Source: a virus. Taken from it: a DNA stretch of 33,273 nt. A program made the translations under genes and the position numbers. The stretch spans positions 1 through 33,273 of the IMG/VR virus record IMGVR_UViG_3300049846_000641. One strand, given 5' to 3'. The notes under the pieces were generated by a model. It saw nothing but the letters and a program-made list of their open reading frames with translations. It was not told the origin of the DNA and did no database searches. Shown piece by piece: positions 14,092-23,007 of this stretch; within the stretch, counting starts at the first letter, position 1, and each line of letters starts with the position of its first letter.

Positions 14092-14595
14092 TTAAATTAA
14101 ACGGCCATGATTTTCATGGAAACCGTACTTTTCTCTGGCTTCAGATACAACAAATGAAGCAAGTTCCAAATCATCGTAAAAACCTAAATGCAAGCTTTTA
14201 CCAAAATGCATTATTCTAGCATGCCATTTATTTAAGTTTTTATTCCAATTTACACCCATAACGCCTGAAGTATTGTTTTTGTGCATTCCTTTATTGCGCA
14301 TGTTTTCATTTCTGCTAACAACTCTTAAGTTACAAAAACGATTATCTCCTTTAATTCCATTGATGTGATCAACTTCATATTCAGGCATTTCGCCTGTCAT
14401 GTAAAAAAAAGCTAATCTATGCGCTTTATATGCAATGCTATCAATTTTAATGCGAACATAACCTTCAGGCATTACATAGCCAGCAACATCACCAACACAA
14501 GCATTATGGCAATACTTAGGAACCGCCAATCTGGTAAAAATACCAGTTGACGGGTCATAATGTAAAAGCTCTTTTAGTCTTTCTTGCGTAAGCAT
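14092..14595 (-). CDS. HNH/AP2 homing-type endonuclease between sheath and tube genes
   Basis: This 167-residue protein has an N-terminal recognition part (YDPSTGIFTRL), an HNH_3 core (about 77-97: VDHINGIKGDNRFCNLRVV) and a complete AP2-like domain (GVNWNKNLNKWHARI...HLGFYDD). It runs with the operon, starting 6 bases before the sheath stop, and does not interrupt either gene. This is a free-standing homing endonuclease placed between two conserved genes. Translation of the tube gene still has its own ribosome binding site. Confidence 0.93.
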   Translation of the reverse strand: MLTQERLKELLHYDPSTGIFTRLAVPKYCHNACVGDVAGYVMPEGYVRIKIDSIAYKAHRLAFFYMTGEMPEYEVDHINGIKGDNRFCNLRVVSRNENMRNKGMHKNNTSGVMGVNWNKNLNKWHARIMHFGKSLHLGFYDDLELASFVVSEAREKYGFHENHGRLI

Positions 14596-14600
14596 TTATA

Positions 14601-16154
14601 TTAACCGTTAGTTGAGAACGTGATTTGCATATCAACCACAAGCGAGCGCAATTGAGTTACGATAGGTAACTTCATGCTTGCGGTCACTGATCCTGTTGAT
14701 AAATCAATCGTGATTGTTAAATTATCCTTAAAGAATTGGCTGTAAGTTTCGCCAATCTGCACCAAAGACATTAAAGCTAAGTCTTGATACAGCTTACTAA
14801 AGAACGCTTCAATCGTTGCAGCATTAACCATCGAACTGTTGGGCAATACACCACCTAAAGTTAAACGGGTTTGAGCAAAACGAGCGCGGCAGTTGTTATA
14901 GAAATACTCACGACATGCGCTAGAGGTGTCAACGTATTCTAAGTATTTAAAGGTCACGTCAGGATTGCTTGCGCTATCTGTTTTATAGGTAGTTGCAACC
15001 TCTCCTAAAATAACTTCGGTGCCGCTTAAGTTGTTGCCAAAGATTGCCCCACCCGCCGCCTTAATAGCGTCTTGCTCTACAGCAGTCCAACCACGACTTG
15101 CTGTGCCGGTTGTGCGAGGCGACATGTCAGTAGGCATGTTGAAATATGGGAAACTTGCCATGTGCATACCGCCAACCTTGTCATTGCTACCTGTACCAGC
15201 AACAACCAAACTTGACGTGTTAGCGCCATCGGTCAATTTTAGCGCACGAATACCGCCTACCTGTGCAGCAGAAGCCCAAGGCAATTCGACAATGCTTGAA
15301 CCTTTAAATGCTGATTCGTTAATCGTTTCATCAACAAAATAAACAATGCTTTGTGAGTTGCGAGCGTTTAATGCTGACAGCACGTTGGCATAACTATCAA
15401 TCAAGGTTGAGATTGCAACGCCGTCAAGCACCGCGTTGGTTACATTCCAGCGATCGTCTAATAAATCCTCAACAATGCTAATGCTTGCAGTGTAAGGCCA
15501 CAAGATTGTTTGGTACCGCATCCCGTCAATAACGTCAAACACTGTCGTTAAGGTTGGGTCGGTAGCCCCGCTTGCCATTGCTGTGATTGCAATGCTTACC
15601 CCTGCAACTGTACCGTCAACAACAAGGCCAATCTTATTGCCTAACGTGCCTTTGTTGACCGCTGTGAGTGTAACGGTGCCGGTTGAGTTACTAGCTGTAA
15701 CTGGGCACTTAGTATTTGCATTGATAGCTGCCTCGATAGTGTCACCAATCGCTGTTGCTGTATCACTATTAGCAATATCAATGGTGAATGTATAGTTTTG
15801 CTCACTACCCACGATTAGCGTTACTGTACCGGCTTCCGTGGCTGTACCTGTAACAGTAAAGGCACCAGTCGCAGCCGTGCCACCACCTGCATCGCTTAAG
15901 ATGATCGCATCCACACGGCTTACACCGTTTACCTCTCGGATGTTGCGATATTGCTCAGCAATCATTGAGCTTTCTCCGGCCAATGTTCCAAAATCTGAAA
16001 CACTACCTAATTGCGTGTATAGTTGGCCGCTTGTTGCTGTACCTGCCGAGCTTTGCTGACCAACAATTAAAACACGCTGCTCTGTGTTTCTAATCGTTTG
16101 GAGAGCGCTTGATATAGTAAAATCAAAATTTGGCTCTTTAATAATGGTTGCCAT
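14601..16154 (-). CDS. Contractile tail sheath protein (517 aa)
   Basis: This is a Mu gpL type sheath subunit that surrounds the tube and contracts on infection. Its N-terminal NFDFTISSALQTIRNTEQRVLIVGQ, a variable outer domain (about 95-200, Thr/Ala-rich), and the conserved C-terminal domain (RTTGTASRGWTAVEQDAIKAAGG, then CREYFYNNCRARFAQTRLTLGG) are visible. The ATG at 16154 is preceded by GAGGA. The DUF2635 gene ends 3 bases before it. Confidence 0.95.
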   Translation of the reverse strand: MATIIKEPNFDFTISSALQTIRNTEQRVLIVGQQSSAGTATSGQLYTQLGSVSDFGTLAGESSMIAEQYRNIREVNGVSRVDAIILSDAGGGTAATGAFTVTGTATEAGTVTLIVGSEQNYTFTIDIANSDTATAIGDTIEAAINANTKCPVTASNSTGTVTLTAVNKGTLGNKIGLVVDGTVAGVSIAITAMASGATDPTLTTVFDVIDGMRYQTILWPYTASISIVEDLLDDRWNVTNAVLDGVAISTLIDSYANVLSALNARNSQSIVYFVDETINESAFKGSSIVELPWASAAQVGGIRALKLTDGANTSSLVVAGTGSNDKVGGMHMASFPYFNMPTDMSPRTTGTASRGWTAVEQDAIKAAGGAIFGNNLSGTEVILGEVATTYKTDSASNPDVTFKYLEYVDTSSACREYFYNNCRARFAQTRLTLGGVLPNSSMVNAATIEAFFSKLYQDLALMSLVQIGETYSQFFKDNLTITIDLSTGSVTASMKLPIVTQLRSLVVDMQITFSTNG

Positions 16155-16156
16155 AA

Positions 16157-16309
16157 CTATTCCTCGCTTTTGGCTTTTTTGGGTTTAACATCCTTGGCTA
16201 TTTCGGCATCACCATCGCGCAGACGTTTACGCCAAAAAAGGTCTAAGTTTATATTAACAACTTGATCTGTTTTGTAATTATCAAAACTTTTTAAAATTCT
16301 AACTTTCAA
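16157..16309 (-). CDS. DUF2635 small protein (Mu gp38-like), 50 aa
   Basis: A TTG start at 16309 follows a run of six G (16315-16320). The product (KVRILKSFDNYKTDQVVNI followed by LDLFWRKRLRDGD and a Lys-rich tail) has the short DUF2635 pattern, including the W-R-K-R-L-x-D-G-D motif. In Mu-like tails the gene stands just before the sheath gene, as here. The function of the family is unknown. Confidence 0.85.
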   Translation of the reverse strand: MKVRILKSFDNYKTDQVVNINLDLFWRKRLRDGDAEIAKDVKPKKAKSEE

Positions 16310-16336
16310 AATATCCCCCCAATTAAAAAGTAACTG

Positions 16337-17101
16337 CTATGGATTTATTAAGCCATGCGTCCTTTCCATGCTTAAATCAGCATTCATTTTTTGCTTAAGC
16401 TCATTCGCAAGCGTTATCACGGATGCTAAATCTGTAGCGTCTGGGCTAGATACATTAGCAATTGCTGGCTGCCTTCCGCCGACAACTTGATTGTTATTAA
16501 CCTTTAAGACAGCACCATCTACAAGGTTTTGATCCATTTTCCAGTTAAGCTGGCTTATGTATCCAGAATTAACAATCCTCCCAAAAATTGCGCCAGACGT
16601 TTCAAAAAATTGAAGCCCAGGATCCCCGGCGGTTCCCAATGCGCTTAATGTTGAATCAGAATGCACAGAGTTAAACATGACATTGCTGCCCTTGCCTAAT
16701 AGCTGATCAGCAAAAATCTCAACGTCATCACTTGTTGATTTATATACTGCATTTGACTCGTCTCTAACAGTAAACAATACACCTTCCGGCAATCTGTAAA
16801 CTATCCATTGAGGCGCTAATGTGTTTGTATTATCTGTAGCGGCATAAGGAGACCATACAACTAAAACGGCATAATCATCTGCTAGTCCATCCCATAAACC
16901 AGTATTAACGGATGCCTTTTTTAGCAAATATCTTGCACCATTTGATGGGCTAACCGGTGGGGTAGTAGTAGTTGAAGATAATACATTGATATTGATTACA
17001 GCGTCCGACCATAATAGAAACGAGCGCAATTCGTTTAAGTACTTTTCTTTGAAATCAGCATAAACAATTTGATCGCTATTAGCGCCGTAAAGTATCGTCA
17101 T
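16337..17101 (-). CDS. Hypothetical virion protein with DUF2793-like domain (254 aa)
   Basis: After a short N-terminus, residues about 45-115 resemble the DUF2793 domain of phage tail proteins: PPVSPSNGARYLLK, a GLWDGLADDYAVLV block, and a W-x-V-Y-R-L-P-E-G-V motif. The remainder is a repeat-poor beta region with a helical C-terminus. The gene is an insert between the tail terminator region and DUF2635, where Mu has no such gene. A role as an accessory tail or surface protein is inferred; a fibre-like or decoration function is possible. Confidence 0.6.
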   Translation of the reverse strand: MTILYGANSDQIVYADFKEKYLNELRSFLLWSDAVININVLSSTTTTPPVSPSNGARYLLKKASVNTGLWDGLADDYAVLVVWSPYAATDNTNTLAPQWIVYRLPEGVLFTVRDESNAVYKSTSDDVEIFADQLLGKGSNVMFNSVHSDSTLSALGTAGDPGLQFFETSGAIFGRIVNSGYISQLNWKMDQNLVDGAVLKVNNNQVVGGRQPAIANVSSPDATDLASVITLANELKQKMNADLSMERTHGLINP

Positions 17102-17113
17102 TTTAAATCCCTC

Positions 17114-18247
17114 TTAACTTGGAAAAGATTCTCCAAAAGATTCAGCAAAACCTAAATCTGTATCCTCTAGCACCTCGTCTATATTAACGTCTGCTGTATA
17201 TTCTGTCACGTCACTAAATTGATTTTTAAATGTTAAATATAAGTCCCTAAATGCTCTAGTAGCATAGGTGTCATTGGTATCATCATTCGTGACTTGTATG
17301 ACTTGCTGAAAATCAAACTTGTGGACGTAGTAAGCACCCGTATAGCCTTGGAAACTGTCGCCGTTATAACTTAAAGTTGATTGCGTTTGGCATGACAAAT
17401 AAGTGGGGAAGTTTACCCTAAGCAATGCCCTAAACAAAAACGGCCTGATAGTTGTCTCTATATAGTCACGCTCTTTACGCCCGTTTTGATCTCTAGGTGA
17501 TGTGCCCTTGTTAGGGAGAAACGCATAAACCGACATATTGCTAATGATTTGATGATAGTAGTCACCCTGCATCCCTTGGGTGATCTGAGCATCATTAGTG
17601 TTCAAGCGGTTTTTATTTGCGAAGTAGTCACCTAAAACCACAAACAACCATATCGAATTGGCAGATTGAGCTGTGTATGAGTTGTTAGCTGTTTCAATAT
17701 CAACCGCCGCGCTTACCTGAAACTTAGTGTTTATCTTAACTGTTGCTGTGCTAATTGGCGCAGTCATAAACTCAAAGTCAGGGCTTAAATCAAAGCGTAT
17801 TGTTGTTGAGTTCGGAACTGTTATTACTTGATGAATGTCGTTTAAACCATAAGGGTAAGTTTGGAATAAGTATTCACCCTCTAGGTCTGGGCTACCTACG
17901 TTAGCAATAACAAAATTTAGCCGATTTGGTACACCTAAAAGGCTGTATGTATTTACCCCAATTTTAACTGTTTTTGATTCGCCACGATAAAGGCTTAAAT
18001 CATGATCAACCGCGGTTGTGCAAACAATCGTATCCCCGTCAATGTAGGAATCTGTGATAAGCGTAGGTGTCTCAACTCCACCCAAAGAAAACAACTCACC
18101 TACAGATAAACCATGAGCCGTTCCCGTTGTTAGCTGCCAAGTATTACCGCTGACCTTTATAATAGTCGAAGGGGTAGCCGACTGGCTTAGTCCGGTCATA
18201 GTGCCGATGCTGGCTTGTATCTGTTGGACTACGTCAGCCGCCTTCAC
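17114..18247 (-). CDS. Probable tail terminator / completion protein with extra N-terminal domain (377 aa)
   Basis: The GTG start at 18247 overlaps the stop of the preceding gene (GTGA). Residues about 25-180 are beta-rich with Ig-like or adhesion-like character (SGNTWQLTTGTAHGLSVGE; YLFQTYP). The C-terminal half (about 180-377) has the mixed pattern of a tail completion protein (VYAFLPNKGTSPRDQNGRKERDY; LFRALLRVNFPTYLSC). The position, after the HK97 gp10-like gene and before the sheath block, is that of Mu gp37, the tail terminator. Family membership itself I cannot prove, and the length is more than twice that of usual terminators. Confidence 0.55.
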   Translation of the reverse strand: MKAADVVQQIQASIGTMTGLSQSATPSTIIKVSGNTWQLTTGTAHGLSVGELFSLGGVETPTLITDSYIDGDTIVCTTAVDHDLSLYRGESKTVKIGVNTYSLLGVPNRLNFVIANVGSPDLEGEYLFQTYPYGLNDIHQVITVPNSTTIRFDLSPDFEFMTAPISTATVKINTKFQVSAAVDIETANNSYTAQSANSIWLFVVLGDYFANKNRLNTNDAQITQGMQGDYYHQIISNMSVYAFLPNKGTSPRDQNGRKERDYIETTIRPFLFRALLRVNFPTYLSCQTQSTLSYNGDSFQGYTGAYYVHKFDFQQVIQVTNDDTNDTYATRAFRDLYLTFKNQFSDVTEYTADVNIDEVLEDTDLGFAESFGESFPS

Positions 18248-18666
18248 TTCAAACGCTTCCCTATTTCTTTTTCAATGATGCCGCCGATCTTGTTTTGCTT
18301 GATCGCATTGATTGAGTTTAACAATCCCTTACGAGCGCCCATTCTGGCGGTGCCATTCTCTAACCATCCTGCATAGTACGCGCTATTGCCAAACTCTAAT
18401 TCATCCCATCCGCTAACATTAAACCCAATGGATTTTCGGTAGTTTCCAGTTAGGTTAGCCGGCGTTTCACCTTCAGCAGACGCACGATGCAAGCGCCCTG
18501 CAATTCGGTACAATCGCCCACTCTTAGGGCGCGCTAATACTTGCTTTATAAATTCCTGCTTGAGCATATTACCAACCAAGAAAAGGCCGCCACGAGCCCC
18601 TAATTTAGTCATAGCCTCAATCTTTGACGGGTTAAGCCCCTTGATGTTAGTAGTTATTGTTAGCAT
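18244..18666 (-). CDS. HK97 gp10-like head-tail protein
   Basis: This 140-residue basic protein has the HK97-gp10/Mu-G pattern: a helical start, a central SGRLYRIAGRLHRASAEGE..LTGNYRKSIGF block, then the conserved ELEFGNSAYYAGWLENGTARM motif and a basic C-terminal helix. Proteins of this family work at the neck or in tail completion. The gene overlaps both neighbours. Confidence 0.88.
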   Translation of the reverse strand: MLTITTNIKGLNPSKIEAMTKLGARGGLFLVGNMLKQEFIKQVLARPKSGRLYRIAGRLHRASAEGETPANLTGNYRKSIGFNVSGWDELEFGNSAYYAGWLENGTARMGARKGLLNSINAIKQNKIGGIIEKEIGKRLK

Positions 18667-19027
18667 TCAAATAATCCCCGCGCTCATTGCACGACAATTT
18701 TAACCACTCATGGCGGCCATCTAAATCCTCAACCTTGCGAATCTTTAAGCGTACACCGTCAAACAATACCCAATCTTGCGCCGTGATAGTGTCATCATAA
18801 TAGACGTAGAACTCGTGAGTGATGCTGTGCTCTTGGTTTGTTTCGTCAAAGATGGTTACACCGTTGACGGTTTTAAGCATCGCAAACACGCTGGCCTTCG
18901 TGTCAAAGTCGCTGATATAGTCAACGCCGTTGTCACCTTGAATCGCTCTGGTTTGTATCTCAATAAAGCGGTCAAGATCACCCGCGCAAATTGTACGCCG
19001 GCGCCCGTGTATCGTTTCGCACCTCAT
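18647..19027 (-). CDS. Head closure / head-tail adaptor protein
   Basis: This 126-residue protein has the beta-barrel pattern of SPP1 gp16/HK97 gp9-type head closure: AGDLDRFIEIQTRAI..., a central FAMLKTVNG, and VLFDGVRLKIRKVEDLDGRHEWLKLSC at the end. It binds the connector after packaging. Its ATG overlaps the stop of the connector gene by 4 bases, and its 3' end overlaps the next gene by 20. Confidence 0.88.
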   Translation of the reverse strand: MRCETIHGRRRTICAGDLDRFIEIQTRAIQGDNGVDYISDFDTKASVFAMLKTVNGVTIFDETNQEHSITHEFYVYYDDTITAQDWVLFDGVRLKIRKVEDLDGRHEWLKLSCNERGDYLNANNNY

Positions 19028-19707
19028 ACCACAAAATCCAATATACGGTATTGGTTAAATACTGCACGCGCAATAGCCGGAGCTGATGAACAAGTGCAAC
19101 CACTCGAACAATCGCCCTTGTCCTCATACAAAGCAGAGGCGAACGCTAATAGGGCTGTTTTAAGGCTTGGCGGTAATGTTATGCCTTGTGCATTGTCCTC
19201 ACTGTAACCGGCTGTAAACTCAATACTGATTGATTGTTGGCGCTGAATGTTTATAGGCCATGACGTTGTGGGGAATATCAAGGAGTACGATTCTTTGAAA
19301 ACCACGTAATAATCGGTCGGGTTAATAGTTTGCTCAACATCATTTGAGTCAAAATACTTGATAGAAGTAACAGCACTAAAAGGAGACTTGCGGATGCAAA
19401 TAGGGTTAGTGTTATTAGGAGCAGGCTGATAATAGTAAGCAGGGTATCCAACATAGGCCGGCGACTCCCCATTGTCACCGAATACATCACGGTAAGTTTT
19501 GAATGTTTTTAAATACAATTCACGCTTGGTGTAATTTTCGACTTCTTGCGTAGCCGCTGCAATGATCATTTGCAGCGTAGCAGTCTCAGCAGCTATCTGC
19601 GCAACATTAGTCATCTTTAACCATGCGGCTAACTCAGCAACCGTGATAGGCGCTGTTTCGTTTGTGGTTACAAATAAATAAGGTTGAGCACCTGTAGCTC
19701 TTAACAT
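19024..19707 (-). CDS. gp6-like head-tail connector protein
   Basis: This 227-residue protein begins with the typical helical connector domain (PITVAELAAWLKMT..AAETATLQMIIAAATQEVENYTKREL) and continues with a beta region (SPFSAVTSIKYFDSNDVEQ; YYVVF; ISIEFTAGY). It adds a ring below the portal. Near the C-terminus there is a CSSGCTCSS cysteine cluster (about residues 203-211), unusual for this family. Confidence 0.9.
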   Translation of the reverse strand: MLRATGAQPYLFVTTNETAPITVAELAAWLKMTNVAQIAAETATLQMIIAAATQEVENYTKRELYLKTFKTYRDVFGDNGESPAYVGYPAYYYQPAPNNTNPICIRKSPFSAVTSIKYFDSNDVEQTINPTDYYVVFKESYSLIFPTTSWPINIQRQQSISIEFTAGYSEDNAQGITLPPSLKTALLAFASALYEDKGDCSSGCTCSSAPAIARAVFNQYRILDFVV

Positions 19708-19934
19708 TACTTAGCCTTTTTGGTTTTGGCTGCTTTATTCTCAGCAACAGGCTTTAATTCTTTATCTTCAACTACAGGCTTAGATTCTTTTACTTCTACA
19801 AGGTAGCCATTATCTAGCATGATTTGCAAAGACGCATCGCTAACACCTTCTACAGTGTCGCCTTCTTTTGCAATGATCAATCGTTGACCATCTTGGAATT
19901 TTAAGCGTTCAAGTTTTTCAGTTGCTTTAAGCAT
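19707..19934 (-). CDS. Small Lys/Glu-rich hypothetical head-region protein (75 aa)
   Basis: The first 48 residues form a small folded part (RLKFQDGQRLIIAKEGDTVEG..LQIMLDNGYLVEV); the rest is a low-complexity tail of Lys, Glu, Pro and Ala (KPVVEDKELKPVAENKAAKTKK), likely disordered. The stop overlaps the connector's ATG (TAATG). The function is unknown; such tails occur in small capsid or scaffold-related proteins. Confidence 0.75.
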   Translation of the reverse strand: MLKATEKLERLKFQDGQRLIIAKEGDTVEGVSDASLQIMLDNGYLVEVKESKPVVEDKELKPVAENKAAKTKKAK

Positions 19935-19953
19935 ATATCCACCATAAGAAATA

Positions 19954-19973
19954 AGGGCGACCTAAGCCGCCCT
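19954..19973 (-). terminator. Stem-loop between head genes, possible weak terminator
   Basis: AGGGCG (minus strand 19973-19968) pairs with CGCCCT (19959-19954), followed by TATTTCTTAT. It lies in the 46-base gap after the decoration-type gene. The interrupted T-tract suggests partial termination, which would keep the capsid genes more strongly expressed than the genes downstream. Confidence 0.5.
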
Positions 19974-19980
19974 ATATTCG

Positions 19981-20379
19981 TTATACAGGCATTAACTCGC
20001 CTTTTTGCACCGCAAGCACCATTGCTGTTGCGCCAGTAGTTACACTGGTCGAAACAATCTGTGAGCGAACATATTGCAAATTAGAGAAAACACCTACTTT
20101 TGACACGGTGCCTGCCGCTGCTAATGCAGCAGTTAAAGCCCCTTCACTGCCAATTAACTTTGTCGATGGAATGTCAGCCCATGTGCTGCCATCCGCAGAC
20201 TCTTGTAAGTTTAATTGATAGCTACCGTCTGTACGCGATGGCAAAAAGAACAAAAACATCAAACCCATTTCATAATCAGCTGTGTCAATAGACGAGCCGT
20301 TAGTGGTTGTGTTTGTTGAAATCGTTGCGGTTTGTGCGCATACGGTTTTCAGATCGCTTGAAATATCTTGAATAGCCAT
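19981..20379 (-). CDS. Probable capsid decoration or head protein (132 aa)
   Basis: This Ser/Thr/Ala-rich protein with short beta strands (DYEMGLMFLFFLPSRTDGSYQLNLQESADGSTWADIPST, then VRSQIVSTSVTTGATAMVLAVQKG) is encoded directly after the major capsid gene. The position and the compact beta pattern fit a capsid decoration or stabilising protein, but no family is certain. The ATG at 20379 follows GGAGGGCTTAAC. Confidence 0.65.
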   Translation of the reverse strand: MAIQDISSDLKTVCAQTATISTNTTTNGSSIDTADYEMGLMFLFFLPSRTDGSYQLNLQESADGSTWADIPSTKLIGSEGALTAALAAAGTVSKVGVFSNLQYVRSQIVSTSVTTGATAMVLAVQKGELMPV

Positions 20380-20394
20380 TGTTAAGCCCTCCGA

Positions 20395-21702
20395 TTAAGC
20401 TTTAACTTTTAAGCGTTTGAATGAATCAAAGCTAGTTACATCACCACCCACACGCTTGGTCAACATGAACTCTACAGTTCCGGTTGATTTGCTAGTGAAC
20501 GGATCGCGTAAGACACGAATGCCAAAACGATCTACGATCGTGTAACCACGGCGAAAATCACCATAAGCTACAGAGTAGGCATTTGCGGCAATCGCTTGCA
20601 TGTCATCAGCAAACACAATGGGGCGACCCAATAACATCATAGGTTGCGATGGGGTTAAGAAGAACGTGTTAAAGATGAACTGGCCAGCAGTATCTTCTAA
20701 CGTGGTTAAGTTTCCGAAGGTTGCGCGCTTCATTAACCATACTGCGTTAGCTTGGTATTCTTCTTTGACGTCGCTTTGTAACAACTTGTAGTCTTGCGCA
20801 TCAATAGCACCGCTAGTTGTCGAGGTACGAGTACCGATCTTGCCGCGCTCATAGGTATTTACATCAGAAGCGTCGGCATAATCTAAGAACCCACGAGGCT
20901 TGCTTGCGCCATCACCTGCAACGAAGGCAGTATTTTCTTGGCGGCTAAAACGCTCGCTACCACGCATAACGACATAGCTTTCTAAATCAAAGCCAATGTC
21001 ATCAATAGCTTTTTGGCTTGCCGGGATAATCGCTGCTAATTCGTGAACAGGGATCACCAATTTGCCGAATTGATTAGTAGCTACACTTGAAACGGTAGAT
21101 ACTTCACCAACCCAACCACCTGCGCCTACTTCGTTGTCATCAATGATGAACTCTAAAGAATCGGTGCCGGTCGTTTGTACGCTTGCAATAGAGCGCATAG
21201 GCGACGTTTCAAATACGCGATCAATGATCGTTGAGCTACGTTGCGGCATTAACCAGTAACCGCCATCAGGGTTGCTACCAACCAAGAAGGTTTTTACTGC
21301 GATGTCGCGGTTTTCTTCTTCAAGCACACATTTTTCGGCCATTTCTTTGCATACCATGTCGATATACTTTTGGTCTGGCGTAACTTTGCGCTTTAAATAG
21401 GCAAGGATTTGTTTTTGGTAATGCTTTTGATCTTCTGTCAAGCCATCTTCAGAAGCTTCGCCAGCAACAGCGCGTGACAGCTTTTTCTTTAAAAGAATAA
21501 CATCATCTTCTAAAGCTTTTTGAGCAGCCAATTGTTTTTGGTTTTCTTCTTGGATTTTCGCAAAAGTATTTGCGGCTTCTTCAGTAGCGCGTTTAACTGA
21601 TTCGCCAACTAACGAGTCAACTTTGCCTTCCATGTTTTTAACAGCATCTTGGGCAGCATTGACAGCGCTAATGGCCTTTTCAAACAGTTCGTTTGTTTCC
21701 AT
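20395..21702 (-). CDS. Major capsid protein, HK97 fold (435 aa)
   Basis: The first 100 residues form a charged coiled-coil delta domain (AQDAVKNMEGKVDSLVGESVK...) that acts as internal scaffold and is cut off by the protease. The mature fold begins near GGYWLMPQRSSTIIDRVFETSPMR, with the E-loop and A-domain motifs (VPVHELAAIIPASQKAIDD; FVAGDGASKPRGFLDY; GDFRRGYTIVDRFGIRVLRDPFT). ATG 21702 is preferred over a GTG at 21711 because GAGGGTG lies 6 bases upstream. The gene overlaps the protease gene by about 20 bases. Confidence 0.96.
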   Translation of the reverse strand: METNELFEKAISAVNAAQDAVKNMEGKVDSLVGESVKRATEEAANTFAKIQEENQKQLAAQKALEDDVILLKKKLSRAVAGEASEDGLTEDQKHYQKQILAYLKRKVTPDQKYIDMVCKEMAEKCVLEEENRDIAVKTFLVGSNPDGGYWLMPQRSSTIIDRVFETSPMRSIASVQTTGTDSLEFIIDDNEVGAGGWVGEVSTVSSVATNQFGKLVIPVHELAAIIPASQKAIDDIGFDLESYVVMRGSERFSRQENTAFVAGDGASKPRGFLDYADASDVNTYERGKIGTRTSTTSGAIDAQDYKLLQSDVKEEYQANAVWLMKRATFGNLTTLEDTAGQFIFNTFFLTPSQPMMLLGRPIVFADDMQAIAANAYSVAYGDFRRGYTIVDRFGIRVLRDPFTSKSTGTVEFMLTKRVGGDVTSFDSFKRLKVKA

Positions 21703-22810
21703 TGATAACACCCTCTAGTTTGGTCATAAGTAATGTGTGGTGAGCTTTTTCAAGCGTTGCACTCAGTTTATCAAGCGATTCCTCGCTCTCTTTACCTAGA
21801 CCACCCTCTCGGTGTTCGGTATTTCGTTTGATGTTTCCTATAAAAGACTTTGCAGCCTGTTGAGAGAATCCACCAAAGATAAGCAATTGTTCCATATCTT
21901 TAATAGATGCACAAGCCTCAACCATTGTAAAGTCAATACACTTTTCAGACCATGGCGCTGTTAAATCCATTTTCCCGTAGTATTGCTCAATATGATTTTG
22001 CACTTCTGCGCGGTCATCTTCTGGCAGGTCTACACCACCACGCGCCCCACTTACAGCAGCAGCAGCAGCAAACACCCCACGGGGTACAGCCACCAATTGC
22101 CCATCAATTACATCAGCAAACGGTAATTTATATGAAGTAAATTCATCACGATTTGCAGCGTCATACCAAAAAAAGGCGCGCTTATAGTCTGCGCTTGGTG
22201 ATGTTTCACTATCAGTAAACGCACGAACTCTAGCAATAGCAGCCTCACTATCCCATTCGCGCCCACGATCTGCCAATGGTAGATCACCGAATGAAGTGGC
22301 GCTTTTAACCATCGTGATATTTGCGTTTGCGTTCATTGGCTCAGATACTAATGACACCTCCCACAATTCAACCTCTTTAATGACGCGGATTGTTCGATCA
22401 CCTTTTTTAATTGTCTCAATGTTGTTTTTGCGATCAGGAACACTAAAGCCAATACTCATATCAGTAAGCACGCCCTGCTTTGCTAATGCATAAACCTCTT
22501 TGCCACGCTGTACCTCAAGGTTAATCTCACCCTTCATATACAAGCCTTTCTCATCTTCATAGGCATCAGCAGGTGGAAAACCGCCTATCAATTCTGCGCT
22601 ATCATGCCCATAGTACATGCGAACAGGACGGCTATTTGTTTTATGGCGATCTAAGCTCTTAATGAATGCACCGCGCTTAATCTCATCATTGCCGCGATCA
22701 ATATCCCATGTTGACGCATAGCCTTCTATGATGCCGATCTGTACGCCGTTTCTCTCTTCTTGTTTAACGTCAGTAGCTAAGAATTGAACGCTCTTATATT
22801 CTAAATTCAT
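21680..22810 (-). CDS. Prohead serine protease (HK97 type) with C-terminal extension
   Basis: This 376-residue maturation protease (S78 family) removes the delta domain of the capsid protein. The catalytic residues are seen as H69 (YYGHD) and S119 (LTDMSIGF); the ELWEVSLVSEPMN strand follows. Beyond residue 190 there is an additional domain (DRGREWDSEAAIARVRAF...FADVIDGQLVAVPRGVF...HIEQYYGKM) known from other phage proteases with such a tail, and a final coiled region. Its length is about twice that of the bare protease. Confidence 0.94.
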   Translation of the reverse strand: MNLEYKSVQFLATDVKQEERNGVQIGIIEGYASTWDIDRGNDEIKRGAFIKSLDRHKTNSRPVRMYYGHDSAELIGGFPPADAYEDEKGLYMKGEINLEVQRGKEVYALAKQGVLTDMSIGFSVPDRKNNIETIKKGDRTIRVIKEVELWEVSLVSEPMNANANITMVKSATSFGDLPLADRGREWDSEAAIARVRAFTDSETSPSADYKRAFFWYDAANRDEFTSYKLPFADVIDGQLVAVPRGVFAAAAAVSGARGGVDLPEDDRAEVQNHIEQYYGKMDLTAPWSEKCIDFTMVEACASIKDMEQLLIFGGFSQQAAKSFIGNIKRNTEHREGGLGKESEESLDKLSATLEKAHHTLLMTKLEGVINGNKRTV

Positions 22811-23007
22811 GCTACAACCTCCGCTGTAAATTCAGCCTGTAGAAACTCCCTTTCAACCTGTACGATCTCATCACCGTTATCTGGCTCTTTTCCTACAATA
22901 ACCTCAATTGTCATTGTCATAGGGTCAGCGATTAGATCATGGCTAATAACATTGTCATAATAAAATTCGGATCCTGTAGCAATCTCTGTTAATTTGATTC
23001 GTGCCAT
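22807..23007 (-). CDS. Small hypothetical head-region protein (66 aa)
   Basis: The start ATG 23007 overlaps the stop of the beta-helix gene (TAATG) and the last codons overlap the protease ATG. The product is acidic with short beta strands (IKLTEIATGSEFYYDNVISHD; TIEVIVGKEPDNGDEIVQV). No family is recognised. Tight coupling to both neighbours says it belongs to the head module. Confidence 0.75.
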   Translation of the reverse strand: MARIKLTEIATGSEFYYDNVISHDLIADPMTMTIEVIVGKEPDNGDEIVQVEREFLQAEFTAEVVA

